Positions 26,201-39,216 of a DNA stretch of 64,000 nt are shown here, in pieces. Within the stretch, counting starts at the first letter, position 1. Every line of letters starts with the position of its first letter. The DNA comes from Lineus longissimus (taxonomy: Eukaryota; Nemertea; Pilidiophora; Heteronemertea; Lineidae). The position numbers were made by a program, and so were the translations under genes. The notes beneath the pieces were generated by a model, which worked only from the letters and a program-made list of their open reading frames with translations, was not told the DNA's origin and made no database searches. The stretch is taken from positions 27,421,491-27,485,490 of the forward strand of contig NC_088310.1 in NCBI RefSeq assembly GCF_910592395.1. The letters are read 5' to 3'.

Positions 26201-26334
26201 GAGTTTTTTTCACCTCAGTTTATGAAAATATTTAAAACGTATTTCTGTTTGATTTTCTTGCAGATGAGGGAAGCGAAGGGAGTGGTATCAGCATGGAAAT
26301 CGGCAGCGAGGACGACGATATGGAGGAGACTTGA
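17244..26334 (+). CDS. ZNF318: Zinc finger protein 318-like, complete
   Basis: Seven exons in phase: 17244-18140, 18559-21537, 21789-21926, 22755-22848, 23303-23424, 23631-25803, 26264-26334, giving 2157 aa (human ZNF318 about 2280). Order: RG-rich N-terminus (about 5-40); SRDPR repeats (about 175-205); ESLRITVGND (about 310); RS domain (about 877-984); Pro-rich stretch; coiled coil (about 1160-1230) with KDPLLLQ; two matrin/U1-type fingers, both C-x2-C-x12-H-x5-H (GLHWCSMC in exon 3, FFCSLC in exon 5); then HPFYERCYNLDKEAGF; RDDR repeats (about 1519-1547); GPPGTEP repeats (about 2047-2124); acidic tail. LRITVGND, NLRVI, the fingers and KLISEAFSGKE match my knowledge of vertebrate ZNF318, a nuclear factor tied to transcription and RNA processing. 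Its function here is inferred. The start sits in a pyrimidine-rich TTTATGTCTTCCAG that could also be a splice acceptor, so the first residues are less certain. Confidence 0.9.
23221..23302 (+). repeat. 46-bp tandem duplication over a ZNF318 3' splice site
   Basis: ATGCCCCTCAAATGACACTC begins at 23221 and again at 23267, each followed by GTCAAAATATTTT. Only the second copy ends in TTTTCAG, the acceptor of exon 5. The first copy has TTTTTCAATCC instead. Confidence 0.8.
25540..25770 (+). repeat. Coding 21-bp minisatellite in ZNF318 (GPPGTEP repeats)
   Basis: Eleven or so units of ACAGAGCCTGGACCACCTGGG encode P-G-P-P-G/R-T-E in tandem within exon 6. Copies are nearly identical, which suggests recent expansion and likely length polymorphism. 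Confidence 0.9.
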
Positions 26335-28266
26335 ATGCGGAGATGCAAAGGAATTACGCAGAGCTAGCTATACTTGCAATATAAACCGGACTTCGCAGAT
26401 TATAGTACAACAGTAGTGACATCTATTGTAGAATGCTCTTATGGATATTGTCTTGGATATCTTGCAACATGAGATAAGAACTTCTAGAGCAATGGGGAAA
26501 TGAATGCTAGATAACATGGAACGGTTCAACCATGCTTGTGTGTGTGTACAGGCTGTTGCCTGGTCAAAGCTGTGGAGGAGAGAATAATGATATTGCAAAA
26601 AGGACACGAGTTAAAGACCAGTTTTTATCTAGACTGAACTTGAGGCGGTACTCATAGGATTGGCAGTTGTTGTACAGAATTTTGTGTAAAATGCATTTTT
26701 ATATGTCTTAGTGCCTTTCACATATGATGAAAGACCAAGCATTTTGAAGAAAATATGTTGAAGTGAAATCTTTTGGTCAGCATCGTTGATTTTACAAGGT
26801 ATTGATGTGCAACCAGTGTTTCTTCAAAAGGCTTTGATGATGGACGACTTTGTGTTCTGTGTTGTGTATATAAGGTTGCACCAAAGACCTGGTGCCTGTG
26901 ACAGAATGATTATGTAAATGGAAAATTCTGGAACATACTAACTTTTGTAAAATATGATTAACGCTTTCTCATTTGTACTCGGTATACAGAGAACGTCATG
27001 AATGTGTAACCAACTAGGTTGTCGGATCATGCTTGAGCAGTTGTGGCAAACAAATGGTATTGCAACATTTTTAACTCCAAGATGGTGGAAGGGCATTGTT
27101 AGCCCTTGCTTTGGAGAGAAATTTCCTTGAGACATGAATATAACTTCACTGTAAATTCAGCCAGGAGCCATCATAAGTTTAGTCGGGCACCTGCCTCCAG
27201 CATGTCCAAATGGAATGTTTTATTTAGACGGTAACTGGCTCCTGGGTGAGTTTCCAGTATAGCTAACTGTCTCCATGATCTAGTTGTGGAATTGCATTAC
27301 ATTTCCTGGATGTTGAAGGAATTGGCCACAAATTGGTTCAGGAAGTGATATTCCATGATACAAGTTCGCTATATCAGGTATGTGAATCGACCACATTCAG
27401 ACATAATTCGTTTTACAGCATGCAGGGTGCCCCAAATATAAGTGTTGCAAGTCAAGTGTCCTTGGTTCTGCAATTCAGCAAATCACATTCAGCAAATGAC
27501 CACATTCAGCAAATCAATGTACATTTTGCCCTGGGACACCCTGTATTCTTCAATGATCTATGCAGCATAATGGCTGCTAATCTTTGAATGAATCGGCTTA
27601 AAAACAACACTGTTAATGTTGACCATTATCAATGATGTCTAATTTCGTCACCAGGTTGCATAATGCTACAATAGCTGAGGAATTCACTTTTGTGTTTTCA
27701 ATACCTTTGTGTATACATGTAATTCCATGTTCTATGATGCCTATTGTTGTTATAGTGCATTGTTGTTTTGACTCTATATTGAATAATCGTGGATCAAGAA
27801 CTACCTAATTATGGCTTTCAATGCTTTGTCATTGTATCTGCTGGCTTACGTCTTGTGTACATGGTAAAGCAATTGGTGCTGTGCTGTGCATTATACATGT
27901 ATTGTGGACAAGTAGACAAATTTTCAAGTCAAATTGTATGCATTTGAAAATGTGGTGGTTTTAAAGTACTTTTTTCCTGTACAGGATCTTAAGTAGAGCC
28001 AGCTACAGCATTTGGATTGTCTTTTCTATGAAAAATGACATTTCTTTCCATTAATTTTTATACTTTATTGGTCCTAGGTAAAGACTGTGGAAAGTGCCTG
28101 GTAAATGACCCAAGCTCGGCTACCTGAGAGAAAAAGCGGAGATTCCTAAGACAGAGACAAGGCTTCACTTGGAGAGATAATGTTTTATTTCATGTATATA
28201 TTCTAATCGCTCACTATAATGTACCGTACATTAGAACAAACTGCTTGTAGTTGTCCGTAGAATAAA
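26335..28266 (+). other. ZNF318 3'UTR and candidate poly(A) signal
   Basis: No further coding sequence follows the TGA at 26332-26334. The clearest AATAAA on the plus strand downstream is 28261-28266, which would make a 3'UTR of about 1.9 kb. Earlier sites are possible. Confidence 0.4.
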
Positions 28267-31200
28267 TTTAGTTGTGCCTTCAAAATGCATGTCGGTTGTT
28301 GTCTTTCATGTTCTCTCTCACTTGTTCCCCCACTGAGGGTAAACAAGATAAAACGCGAAGACAAAAAACAAGAAGAAACTAATTTGAACTCAGTCCCCTT
28401 CAAAATGAGCCGCATGATGAGAAAGTAATTCTGACCCTATGGATAACTTTCCAAAAGGAAAGAAGTTCCAGTGGGAAAGAAATATCACTAGTTAAGACTA
28501 CCCAACTTTCAGGAATAATGCTACCTCCCCAATAGAACCCCAACACCATTGTATCTCTTGGTTTTGATACTTCAAACATATAAGAGAAGACTGGTTGTAC
28601 CATTGGAGTACAGTACATTTGTGTACAAATGGAGAAGGCTGGTTGTGCCTTCGGCTGTGATTGTGTGAGTTGTGCACTGCAAAGGAGGGCCTGGTGTGTA
28701 ATGCGCCTCCAACCAGGCCTGTTTCCTCAAATAAAGCAGACTAGATCAACATATCCACAGTTGATATTACTAAGATTCCACAGTGCTGAAGGGGTTCATG
28801 GGTGTTCTTGCTGACGTACTGGAGACCTTGACACTAAATGGGTGAAACCACATTACAGCCATCAGTTCATGACATTGATTGTGACTGGGTCGGTGTCCAC
28901 AATGAATAAGTTCTGGCTACAGAATTGGGACAGTGTTGTTACTCGGATGATCCTGAAAGCGGACATATTTGAGGCCTGGCTGATTGTGATTGTCTTGTTT
29001 ACTGAGCCTGCTGACTCCCCGGGTGTCTTTAATCAGCTTGAGACAGAATCAAGACATTGATTGTGACCACTTACTTCAGAGATTCAGGACAGTATTTGTG
29101 ACTGTGTACTTCAGACAGGATCAAGACACTGATTTTGACCATCTTGTTGACACAATTAGCTTAAAATGACTTTTGCCAAAGGCCCTGACCCTTTTCCTTT
29201 GATTGAGCTAACTTCTCTCTGACATGCATGCATGGACGTCATTCCAGTACATGCATTATAATCTGACTTGGTCTAAGCTAGCATCTCACAATTTCCTGGA
29301 AGACATTCACAGCCTTGTCTCTCCCACAGCAGTCATCTACAGTCACAATCGCAATCAACTAGGCTTTCAGCTGGGACAAGTTTATACTTAGGATACAACC
29401 TTTATTCATTTCTGTCAGTATGCTGAATGCCATGAATGTTCTCCAGCGAGTACATGTAGGGGAGTGTGGTAAAATGGCCCTCGGGAATGGTGTTAAATGA
29501 TGATTACAGGCAAAGCTTAGGATTGGACCGATTGTTTATTGGGAGGGGGTATACAAGTCTTGAGGTACTTTCAGTGGTAGTACAAGGCTAGGGCAAGATT
29601 TCCATCGAATAGAACAGCCTGTCTGTCACACTTCACATTGTCTTTCAGATGGTTGTGACACAAGTGACTTGCATTATGCGGCCTCTTCCACTTGTCAGGA
29701 GAGTCCCAGAGACTAACAACTGTTGTCGATTGAGTCTGCCACAAAGAGGGGTATAAGATGCATATAAAATTCATTTCTTTATTATTTCAATACCAAAAGA
29801 TGATACAGAAAAGGAAAGAAGCAGGGAACATGACCAATTGAAGACTGAGAATGCTAACAGTTTTATGGGGATCATTTGGAATAACTGAAGTCCTGGGCCC
29901 AGTGGTTCAAAAACAAGACACTACATGTACATGAAACTTGGCATTATCTTCCTCAGTTAACCTCACACCAAGTTAAAGTTAAAACTAAGTAAGTTACAAG
30001 CTTGATTTGAACTAGTGGGCCCTGCTTTCAGCATTGTGATTCCCTCAATATTGTTGCCCTACTGTCAACCCACCTAGGAACCGCTGTGCAGTTTCGTAGC
30101 ACTTGCGTTTACACCGCAGAATGAGATGCTTCAGTTCCTTAAACTGTGGATGCTACATGTCACTCGGTGTAACTCGGAGAATTTCTGGGACAGAACTGGC
30201 AACATCTACAAACATGCGGGGAATCGCAGGCCTGAAGACTTAGAGTCTGTACAAATAGCACAACTACGTGTAAAATCATTACAAAATAATCATATATGTA
30301 ATACAGGTTACATTGCTTGATAACACACGTATGACAGATTAACAAGCCCAGATTTTCAGGACCAACGCAATTCCACGAACTTGATCTGAGCAACTTGACA
30401 ATGCAAATGATGAGAAAGTATGATTTAATATCTAGTTCCTGAAATGCACGAGTTGTTAGCCCGTAAGGCAGTTTGTTTTCCTCGGCTGGCAACTTAAGTG
30501 GTTTGAGACGATTCCCACCCACTGTCCACTAGTGCTTATCAGTGGTGTTGTTAGACAGTCCACCTATTGTCCGACTGTCTAACTGGTGACTTCTGAGGGA
30601 TGCTAACATCACCACTTGAGCTTGGGCCACCTGGACATTGCAACAACCATCAGGATATCCAACTGGGCTTCTAACACTCGGCTATTTTAAACTTTGCCGA
30701 CATTATCTGAGAATACCTTGATCAGCAGAAGTTCCAACAACACTAACACAGGACAGACAACAGTTGGTTAAAGGTTCAAAGAAACTTGAAGATAAGCTCT
30801 TTTAGCATAGTGTCAATTCATCTGACCTGGCTAAAATTTTAAAAGAATAAGGTTCTAACGGCAACTTTCTAAAGATCGTTGTACAAAGAGAGAAGTCACA
30901 TGATGATTGGACACCAGGAATAGGATACAGAACGGAAACTGATCATTATGACTTCCCTGCTAAAAAAATGTATTGTTCAAATGGTCAGCTTCAGTACTAT
31001 AAATAGACCCTCCAGGCTGCAAGGGGCATTGACTGCTGTACTCAGTATTCTATCTTCAGGTCAACTCCTGTTCGACATATAGTCATAATAATAAACATAA
31101 ATCGTTCAAGAACAAAAACATATTAGAGAACACACAAATATTATTCTAACAAATTGACTGACATTAAAACTCATTCTGCTACATTTGAAATGTAAAATAT

Positions 31201-31914
31201 ATGAATACATTATATGAAAATGCCTTACAGTTTTCAAAACATGTTAATGGTGGAGTTCAACGACTGGCTTATTTCTGTGTTACAAGTTTGCTTTATTGCT
31301 ATTATGAAGCTAGAACCTTGTTGTCATTACAATGTAAGTGTCGTTCATAGGAGCCTGGAAAATGTAATGTTCTGATGGTTGTACTAGGTATGGAGCCACG
31401 CACTTCCAGTAGTATCACACTTCCAAAATTGTCGAGGCATTCCATCAAGTTTGCAACACAGAAACTACCAATCTGACCACATGATGACAATTGCTGTATG
31501 ATTACATGTACACATGCTGGCAAATTTTAATTGAGACAATGCATGCATCATTTATAACTATAGGACAAAGGCATATTGACAATAATTTATATCGTTTTAA
31601 ACAACATACTGAACTGTTTTAATAATTGTTTATAAATAACTAACTTGGATCAGAAAACGCTGAAAATGCTAACCAGATCTACATGACCATTCTTAATAAA
31701 CCCACAACACATTCTTTTGTTTTGGTTGCCCGAATTAAAAACACCATGCCAAGGAATCAAAGTGTTAATCCCATATCCCCAAAATGTCCGTGGCACCTGA
31801 ATCCCCAGTGCAGTACTAATAGTTTCCCCTTATACCTTACTGTCTCTTCTATTCCATGATCTAGTGAAGAATAAACACCATAAAAAGTTCCTTGAATCTC
31901 TTCATTTTTTACTT
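28267..31914. other. Convergent intergenic region between ZNF318 and MEMO1
   Basis: I see no supported gene. Around 28860-29150 there are loose copies of TCAAGACATTGATTGTGACCA. A perfect 11-bp inverted repeat GTTAGACAGTC / GACTGTCTAAC with a 12-nt loop lies at 30550-30583. Confidence 0.4.
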
Positions 31915-31920
31915 TTTATT
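31915..31920 (-). promoter_or_regulatory. Possible poly(A) signal of MEMO1
   Basis: AATAAA on the minus strand, about 1.16 kb after the MEMO1 stop. This is a weak call because other AT-rich variants lie nearby. Confidence 0.25.
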
Positions 31921-33078
31921 GACCTTTTCAAACTAAACTATCTTTTTCAATTTTTTTGCAATCTCCTCTACAAATTTCGATTCTCCAAAATACTTCTGCA
32001 AACACACTTACAATAGTTTCGTCATAACCCAAAATACAGCAGTTTCCAGCTTCGTAATAAAATCCCCCTTTGTGACCTGTATGTTTTCTCAGCAATCTCT
32101 TTTTTGTAACTCTTCATGGAAATGTTTTGGATTTATAGAATAGGAAATCAAAATGAAACCGGACATCATCCATGAGGTTTGTACCTGAACTATTTATACA
32201 TGTAGCTGGCAAACCAGGCCAGCCAACATATGAATTTGCCAAGTAGATACAACAGGCATTAAAAGCAGTATTTTCTGTGCCGCTTAATTCAATATTCTTA
32301 ACAGGTTTTCATACATGATAATGTGGAGAAAATTTGTGATATTGTTCAATAAGTGCCCTGTCCTAACCTTCACAAGGGACCACTTCAAAATATCCCGATG
32401 CCAAAAATACTGTAACCAGTTTTGTTTCCGAAAAACAACGATTCTTTAGCTTCAGCTGATATCAATTGATGCCATAAACATGAATTGAAACCTTTTGGAC
32501 AACATCTCCTCCCCTTCTAAACTAAACCTGTTTTCTTGGCATTAGTATATTTTAAGATGGTCTCTAACGATTTGAGGTCCATTCTTCCGATCCGCAGTAG
32601 AATGATCACATGATCTTCAGATCACAGCAATGATGTAGACGATGGGAAAGTCCAACTAAGCAATGGAACGGGCAATGATGAACTCGTGGTAGTTCATTCC
32701 AAGCATTTGTCAGTTCAAACGAAGTCTATATGAGATGCCATGACAGGCCATGGAGGCTAGCACTTCTAGTAATATCATTGATATCAGCAGATTGTTTAAG
32801 CTTGTTGTGTACAACATGGACTATAAATTATTCAAAAACATGACTACATAAAATCCTCTCATTATCAAGTTGTCTGGCCGCATTCCCCTGTTGATCTCAC
32901 TCCCTCATACATGTAATGCACAGACCTGAATGCTTTGTAAGGGGAGCCCTTGATTAGTCAACATCATGTCTGAACTGTGACCTAAATAAAAAGGTTGTCA
33001 TAAATACTGACCCGCCTATAACCCACACTACCTGGTTGAACTGGCAAATGCAGGAACTCCATGAAGCTGGTCCTTTCA

Positions 33079-36000
33079 TCACTGCCGGACAACAAAGGCC
33101 CCAGCTGCATAGCTTACTGAAGAATGTTCTTCAACGTCTGTACACTGGCCTGACTGCACGTATTTTATAAATCTCATTTGCATTCTGCACCCGTTTCCAT
33201 TAATACTTGAACGAAAGGACTTGATTGCCTGGAAAGAGAAGTTGAGGTCGTGAGGATCGTCAGGTAAGTCAAGTTACAATCGAAAATGTTCTCAATATGG
33301 AGATTTTTCAAGCATTTTTGGAAGGTTTCAGTTTCTTTACAGTCTCTTGACTCTATGCTACCTTGCTCTCAAAGAGGAAATCGCCACTTGGGATGCAATT
33401 GCCAGGGACACTCTTGCATTTCCTCAAAGGGTGATCTGTTTGAAAAATAATGCAGTACCAAATGGCTCATTATTTAGAGAAGCACCCAGTCGTGTGGTCA
33501 TGAAAATTGTTATACTTACATTGAGTAATACACATATCGGATACCTCCCACATATAGTATTTTGAGTAGTCTTCAGGTATTCAGAAAATGCATGCGGCTC
33601 CAATTTTGATATCGTGTCCATACCCTAAAAGATAATGATAAATTATGACTGGTCTCATCATCATTATGACTCCCAACCTGGAATCAAACCAAAGGGCCCC
33701 TGTGGAGACTGCAGTTATGACAATACCAAAGAACTTTTGAGCAAACATCCCACATGAAGCAACGAGAATGTATATTCACAAGTATCACTTACTTGTTTGT
33801 CCAATTTGTGGATGAATTTATGAATAGGACCATGAGATTTGTCATAATGGATGTACCTAAATCTTTTACCTGAAAATAGGAAAATTTGAATAGTAAAAGA
33901 ATAAGTTGATATAATCCTTTTGAATTTACACGAGATGGAAGCACAATACCCGTAGAATGACTGTATAACAGGTAATTGACTACCTGGCTGAATGAATCTC
34001 AATTTCGAAACTGATATCTTGATAATAAAACATGAAAACCTGAGTTGGACAGACGACCCGAAAGCTCCTTTTTTCAGAATCTTACCCCAGTGGCAGAAAT
34101 CGGATGAGATTACGAAGAGGTTCTCTGGATCAGCTAGATATTTGGCAAATATCTGACCATATTCGACCTCCTTCTCTGGTGGAAGTGCACCTACTAGAAC
34201 TGGCACAATGGTCACCTGTTTTTGATCTGGGGGCCTGAAAATGGGGAAAGAAAATAAGTCAATAGTATAATGTACCTGGTACATGGAGCTTGTGACAGAC
34301 ACCTCTGCACTGGCAAGGACGGATCACTATGCAAATAAGCTGGGTTTTTATTATGAGTGAACCAAAAGAAGAATCTCACTCACCTCTCCATAATTTTAGC
34401 TATGTACGGAAGATGCATTTCTATACTGTGTTCTTCCTCATCAACATGCAGCTTCATAGTCTCAAACCTGCCAGTCGCTTTCAATTCATCATAAACTGGA
34501 AGAGAAACAAATCATTCAAAATATACCACAGCATACTTGGGTCACTTTATTCATCTGATGCTACAATCATTATGTGAATCATATCCACAGAGCCTTGTTT
34601 TGAAATAATCTTTTTTAAGAATCAGTACAATATCTTACTTTTTTGATCGATTTCCAGATCCATGATGGGGTTTTGGTAGACCTCGGCAGAAGAAAGTGCG
34701 CAGTAATCCATCCGGACAAAATGAGATGGCCCGAGGATAAATACACGTTTCCTGCAATAACAAAAATGCAGACACCAACGTTATTATGTTAAGACTTACA
34801 TACAATACTAATGACAGATGTGACCCATCATACTAAATCAGGTAGCAAGTTACCAGGCTAGCATCATGCGTTCACTGACAAAGTAAAAACTGTCAATTTT
34901 GATCCACTTTTAGATTATGATATAAGCCAAAATATTGATGACATCAACTTACACTCTTGAAGGATCCACCTGCCTGTAGGCATAACCTCCACATTCGCCA
35001 CAATATGCATAGCCAGCATGCCTGAAAAGATATAAACTCATTCTTTACATGTTGTACATGTATATGATAATTTGTTTGAAAACATTGACAGATTCATTAC
35101 TCTATGCACCAATCTTGAACCAAACAAGGGCATTTTATCCCCAAAACGAGTAAAAAATTGTATATGTACACAGCATTACTCGTGTCCACAAATGAGACCT
35201 ACATGTACGTAATCTGATTATACAACCACCATCAATACAACTAGTGTTAGAATAACTGGAGCAGATTAACCACTTTCTCTCATGCTATTGAGTCCTCCCT
35301 GCCTCCCTACACGTCTCAACCAGGTTTCCTGGAGATGCAATCAATACTATTTCCAATAAATAAAGGGACCAAATGACTTCGTATTACCATTACTCATACT
35401 CATTCACGGGAAATGAGCTAATTAGTCATCCGAATGAATGCTGGAGAAGGCACATCTCAAGAGTAGTTGGCAATCTCATTAGCTGATGGAGTCTCACACC
35501 ACTCGTGCAATGTTTAATTTTGCCATTTTAGGAATTGACACGACTTGATTGTGACACTTACAGTACTAGGAGAATGGTAAAGGCATAATAGGGTACATGT
35601 AAGTAACTGGATCTGGATTTCTAATGATTCGGTTCCAAAGCAATAAATCAATGGAAACTGAGGCATAAGAAATGTTGCACAAATTCACATGGCAGCGTAA
35701 TGATTTCTTACAGTACTTAGTGTGTACTTACGGTGCAATGATGGCCCGGGCAGGATAAGTCTCAGCATCGACGCTGGCATTTGCCAGCCAGGTATTCAGC
35801 TGCTTCTTCAGATCAGATTCTGAAATGACAAAGGGTCCAAATCACACCATCAATCATGACCCAGCAGGCATCAAACATTCTTTAGTATTGTTAATGTTAA
35901 ATCTTTGTCTGTATCGTGGTAAGACCTCTTTAAAAGACAAATGTTATTTTGTTTCTACCCAACACAGTACTAATTAGTCACATATCTTAGCAACTGATTC

Positions 36001-36761
36001 CACCAAAATATGCCAGCGAAAACTTCAGACCAACTGCATGCAGCTGTTAATCATTATTCTAATACACAGACAACTGGATTGAAAAAGATTGAATTCAATA
36101 ATCTTTTCAAGATCAAGTGTCCGAATGTCACAAAAAAATTAACTGTGACTATGATGACCAGCTCGCCACCTAAGGCCTGAGTAAGGGCAAAAGGTCACAC
36201 TTTCATATAAGTTTTCAACTGTACATCTTCACTGAGGGCAGCTTTTGAACAACGAAAATTCAACAGCATGTTGCAAGCATTCTATGTACATGTATTTCAA
36301 TGATTAGGTCTTTGATTAAGCCTAGTAAATCTCCAAGGGTCTATTTAATTTAACACTCTTTGACACGCCTAATAATAGTAATATGTGCATCAGCTGTTCA
36401 AAAGTGGCTATGTCATGTTTATATACTTGGCACATGTAATAGGCCTATGTGAAACAGACGCACCAAAACCAGCCAAATGCGTCTACACAGTATATCATCT
36501 TTCAGAATAACAACAAACCACTATGACTTTATGCAAACCACTATGACTTTATGTACATAGTACATTATAATACACGCATGTACACAAAACATACACATGA
36601 GTAGAACAGGTGCTTTGTTCGAAAAGTGGGGATTTCGGACACTCTGGTTGAAGCTGGAAAATGACCGTAAATCTGAACGAAAATTCGAATAAATCGGATC
36701 AATACTTACTGCTGGACAGGTACCAGCTCCCAGCATGGGATGCCTTGCGATATTTGGACAT
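33079..36761 (-). CDS. MEMO1: MEMO1 (mediator of ErbB2-driven cell motility), complete
   Basis: Nine exons in phase: 36761-36710, 35819-35732, 35021-34953, 34751-34639, 34495-34384, 34234-34086, 33869-33793, 33624-33520, 33228-33079, totalling 915 nt, 304 aa (human 297). Landmarks: KASHAGSWY at the N-terminus; HAGYAYCG (H48); ILGPSHF (H80); [48 protein letters not shown] (C245); SVSYAAGAF before the stop. H48, H80 and C245 correspond to the His/His/Cys cluster known from human MEMO1, whose fold resembles extradiol dioxygenases and which binds metal ions and acts in redox and cell-motility signalling. It is cytosolic, with no signal peptide or membrane segment. The last exon is more diverged ([15 protein letters not shown]). 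An upstream in-frame ATG at 36926 would add 55 residues not known in the family. I chose the start whose [13 protein letters not shown] aligns with the family. Confidence 0.95.
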
Positions 36762-37332
36762 ACTCGTCCCAATTTTGAGACCTTTAGAAGCAAAACGAAG
36801 TTGCAAAACTTGAGAATGTTTTGACAGGAAGTTGTAATGCTCCCAGTGCGCATGCCTCCTAGGAGAAACTGGATTGTGGGAAAATCTAAGCATGGCTTCC
36901 AAGTTGACCATGTTGACAGATATCATATCAAAACAAATAAAAATTTCCTAGTTTACAATACCCTAAAGTTTTGGACAATTTCCTAGTATACACATCAGTG
37001 CAGTACTTCGAGCTAATCCCATTCAACAATAGAGATTTTGCATATAATCTGTTGCGTAAGTGATATTTGAGCTCAACTAAGGTGCAACTCTCAAGTTTTG
37101 ACTTGTCACTGTCAGAATCAGAATGTCAGCTGTCACTATGTACACACTTCACTGTACATCATCAAAGCTACTGGTATTCAAATTGAAAATGAATGTCTGA
37201 TCACAACCAGAGACAAGACAATATGTTGTTCTTCGTTGCATGAGGGACATGCATTAATCATTATTTGTAGATTTTTTTCTGCAGGGGAACGTAAAATGAA
37301 AGAAATTTTCAATCTATTTTCAGGTATTCAAG
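36762..37332. promoter_or_regulatory. Divergent region between MEMO1 (-) and the Kelch gene (+)
   Basis: Only about 570 bp separate the two start codons, so a shared bidirectional promoter is likely. A TTTTCAG at 37317-37323, ten bases before the Kelch ATG, looks like a 3' splice site, implying a non-coding first exon further upstream. Confidence 0.45.
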
Positions 37333-39216
37333 ATGTCTGAGAGAAATGAATGTGAGACGATGATGTTTGAGAGTGATGACCATCAGACGACAGTGCTACA
37401 AACATTGAAGGACATGTACGACCAGCGCCTTCTGGTGGATATCACATTATGCGTCAATGACCGGGAGTTTCCAACCCACAAGAACATTCTGGCAGCGATC
37501 AGTCCATATTTCACAGCAATGTTTACGACAGATTTGAGTGAAAGTCGCCAGCAGAAGATCTGCCTTTTTGAAGTTGAAGCAGACGCCCTAGCTTTGATCA
37601 TCAATTATGCTTACACTGGACGTGTTGACATTACACGAAACAATGCTCAGAATCTTCTAGGGGCAGCATCCTTATTTCAGATATCCACAATTCAGGAAGC
37701 ATGTGCAAAGTTCATGGAATCTCAATTCGACATTTCAAATTGTATTGGGATACACTGCTTTGCTCAGATCCATGACTGTGGTGACCTCAGGTTGAAATCT
37801 AAAGAATACATCGAGAAGAATTTTACAGAAGTTATGCAAGGGGAAGAGTTCGTGTCGCTCTCACCAGAAAAGATGGAGGAGTTTCTCTCATCTAATGAAC
37901 TCAATGTCGAGTGTGAAGATACTGTGTATGAAGCACTTGTCAAATGGGTTGACAATGACAAAGAAAACAGGCAGCAGTTCATGGAGAAGCTACTGCCCCT
38001 TGTTAGGTTTGGGCTTCTCAGTCCAAAGTTTGTACAAGGGCACATCGCTAAAAACGAGATGGTGCAAAATTCGCCAAAGTGCAGACAAATTTTAGAAAAT
38101 GCAAAAATCTTTGAGACAAATCCTGAGAAATGCTTGATAGACCAAACTTTCAGTGTTGTGTTAAGATCTGGAATGATTAAGCCTGATCTCTGTCTGTTGC
38201 TTATCGGCGGTGTGGAGCAGAGTCGCCCAGCAATAAACTGTTATAATCCTTTGACGAGAGAGACTTATTACATAGCAGACTTTCAGGATGCAGATAGTCA
38301 TATTGCACATTACGATGTCGAGGATCCTGCGAGTGTTGTGACACCAGAGAATCTCATGTTCGTGGCTGGTGGGAACTATGTTTATCGAGAGAACTACTTG
38401 GAGGGATTGTCAGATGAAGATTCATTAGACGAGTACGACACTGGAGAAGAGACTGTCAGACGAGACGTCTACCAGTACGATAATGATCATGACACTTGGA
38501 TCCCAAGGGCACCAATGTTGTTTCCAAAATCAAACTTCTCATTGGCGTACAGTAACGGTAAACTGTATTGCTTTGGTGGACTCACTGTTCATCAGCATCC
38601 TACAGAGATAGTGGAGAGTTACGATATTGCAATGAACAGGTGGAACTATGTTTGCATGATGCCGACGAAGTTAGTCGATCTCACTACTGTGACACTAAAT
38701 GGGGTCATTTACATCATGGGTGGTAGGACTGGTGTTGGGGCGCACAATGTTGTTATCAAGTTTGACCCAAGCAATGTTGAATGGTCTCCACTAGCAGGTA
38801 TGCCAACTCCAAGGTTCAACTTTGGGGCTTGTGTTGTTGATAATGAAATCTTCATTGCAGGGGGTCAAATCTACTCCCATTCAAGCCACACAATTAACCG
38901 GGAGGCCCTCAGCTCTGTTGAAATCTACAACATTGAGCAAAACCAGTGGCGCCAAGGGCCAGAGCTGCCAGTCAATATGTACAATGTTGGTTTGTGCTTC
39001 TCAAATGGTTCTATCTATGCATGCGGTACGACTGAACACCAGCGCTCCGCCTACAGAATCTTCCGTTATAACGTAGTGTATCAGTTAGACTTAGCATCAT
39101 CTGTATGGAAAAAATTAGAGGGAGATATATGTGACATTAGAGACTTTGCATGTGTAGCGGCCAAACTTCACACAAGAAAACTATCGCAAGTTTTCCGGCC
39201 CGATGTGGACACCTAG
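37333..39216 (+). CDS. BTB-BACK-Kelch protein (kelch-like/KBTBD family), complete
   Basis: A single coding exon of 627 aa. A BTB domain spans about 25-130 (LLVDITLCVNDREFPTHK, SPYFTAMFTTDLSES, YAYTG). BACK covers about 135-265 (NCIGIHCFAQIHDC, SLSPEKMEEFLSS, VKWVDNDKENR). Kelch repeats run from about 288 to 610, marked by LLIGGVE, FVAGGNYV, YCFGGLTV, YIMGGRTG, FIAGGQIY and YACGTTE. Such proteins normally act as substrate adaptors for Cullin-3 ubiquitin ligases. The exact paralogue is unclear. The arrangement recalls KBTBD2/8-type proteins, so I give no symbol. An acidic insert (LSDEDSLDEYDTGEE) lies between the second and third Kelch blades. The start context AAGATGTC is good and directly follows a likely splice acceptor. 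The gene diverges from MEMO1 and is convergent with EXO1. Confidence 0.9.
   Translation: MSERNECETMMFESDDHQTTVLQTLKDMYDQRLLVDITLCVNDREFPTHKNILAAISPYFTAMFTTDLSESRQQKICLFEVEADALALIINYAYTGRVDITRNNAQNLLGAASLFQISTIQEACAKFMESQFDISNCIGIHCFAQIHDCGDLRLKSKEYIEKNFTEVMQGEEFVSLSPEKMEEFLSSNELNVECEDTVYEALVKWVDNDKENRQQFMEKLLPLVRFGLLSPKFVQGHIAKNEMVQNSPKCRQILENAKIFETNPEKCLIDQTFSVVLRSGMIKPDLCLLLIGGVEQSRPAINCYNPLTRETYYIADFQDADSHIAHYDVEDPASVVTPENLMFVAGGNYVYRENYLEGLSDEDSLDEYDTGEETVRRDVYQYDNDHDTWIPRAPMLFPKSNFSLAYSNGKLYCFGGLTVHQHPTEIVESYDIAMNRWNYVCMMPTKLVDLTTVTLNGVIYIMGGRTGVGAHNVVIKFDPSNVEWSPLAGMPTPRFNFGACVVDNEIFIAGGQIYSHSSHTINREALSSVEIYNIEQNQWRQGPELPVNMYNVGLCFSNGSIYACGTTEHQRSAYRIFRYNVVYQLDLASSVWKKLEGDICDIRDFACVAAKLHTRKLSQVFRPDVDT

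Noticed and set aside
36762-36926. Upstream in-frame ATG as the MEMO1 start
   Set aside because: It would add 55 residues with no family counterpart. The ATG at 36761 gives the expected N-terminus.
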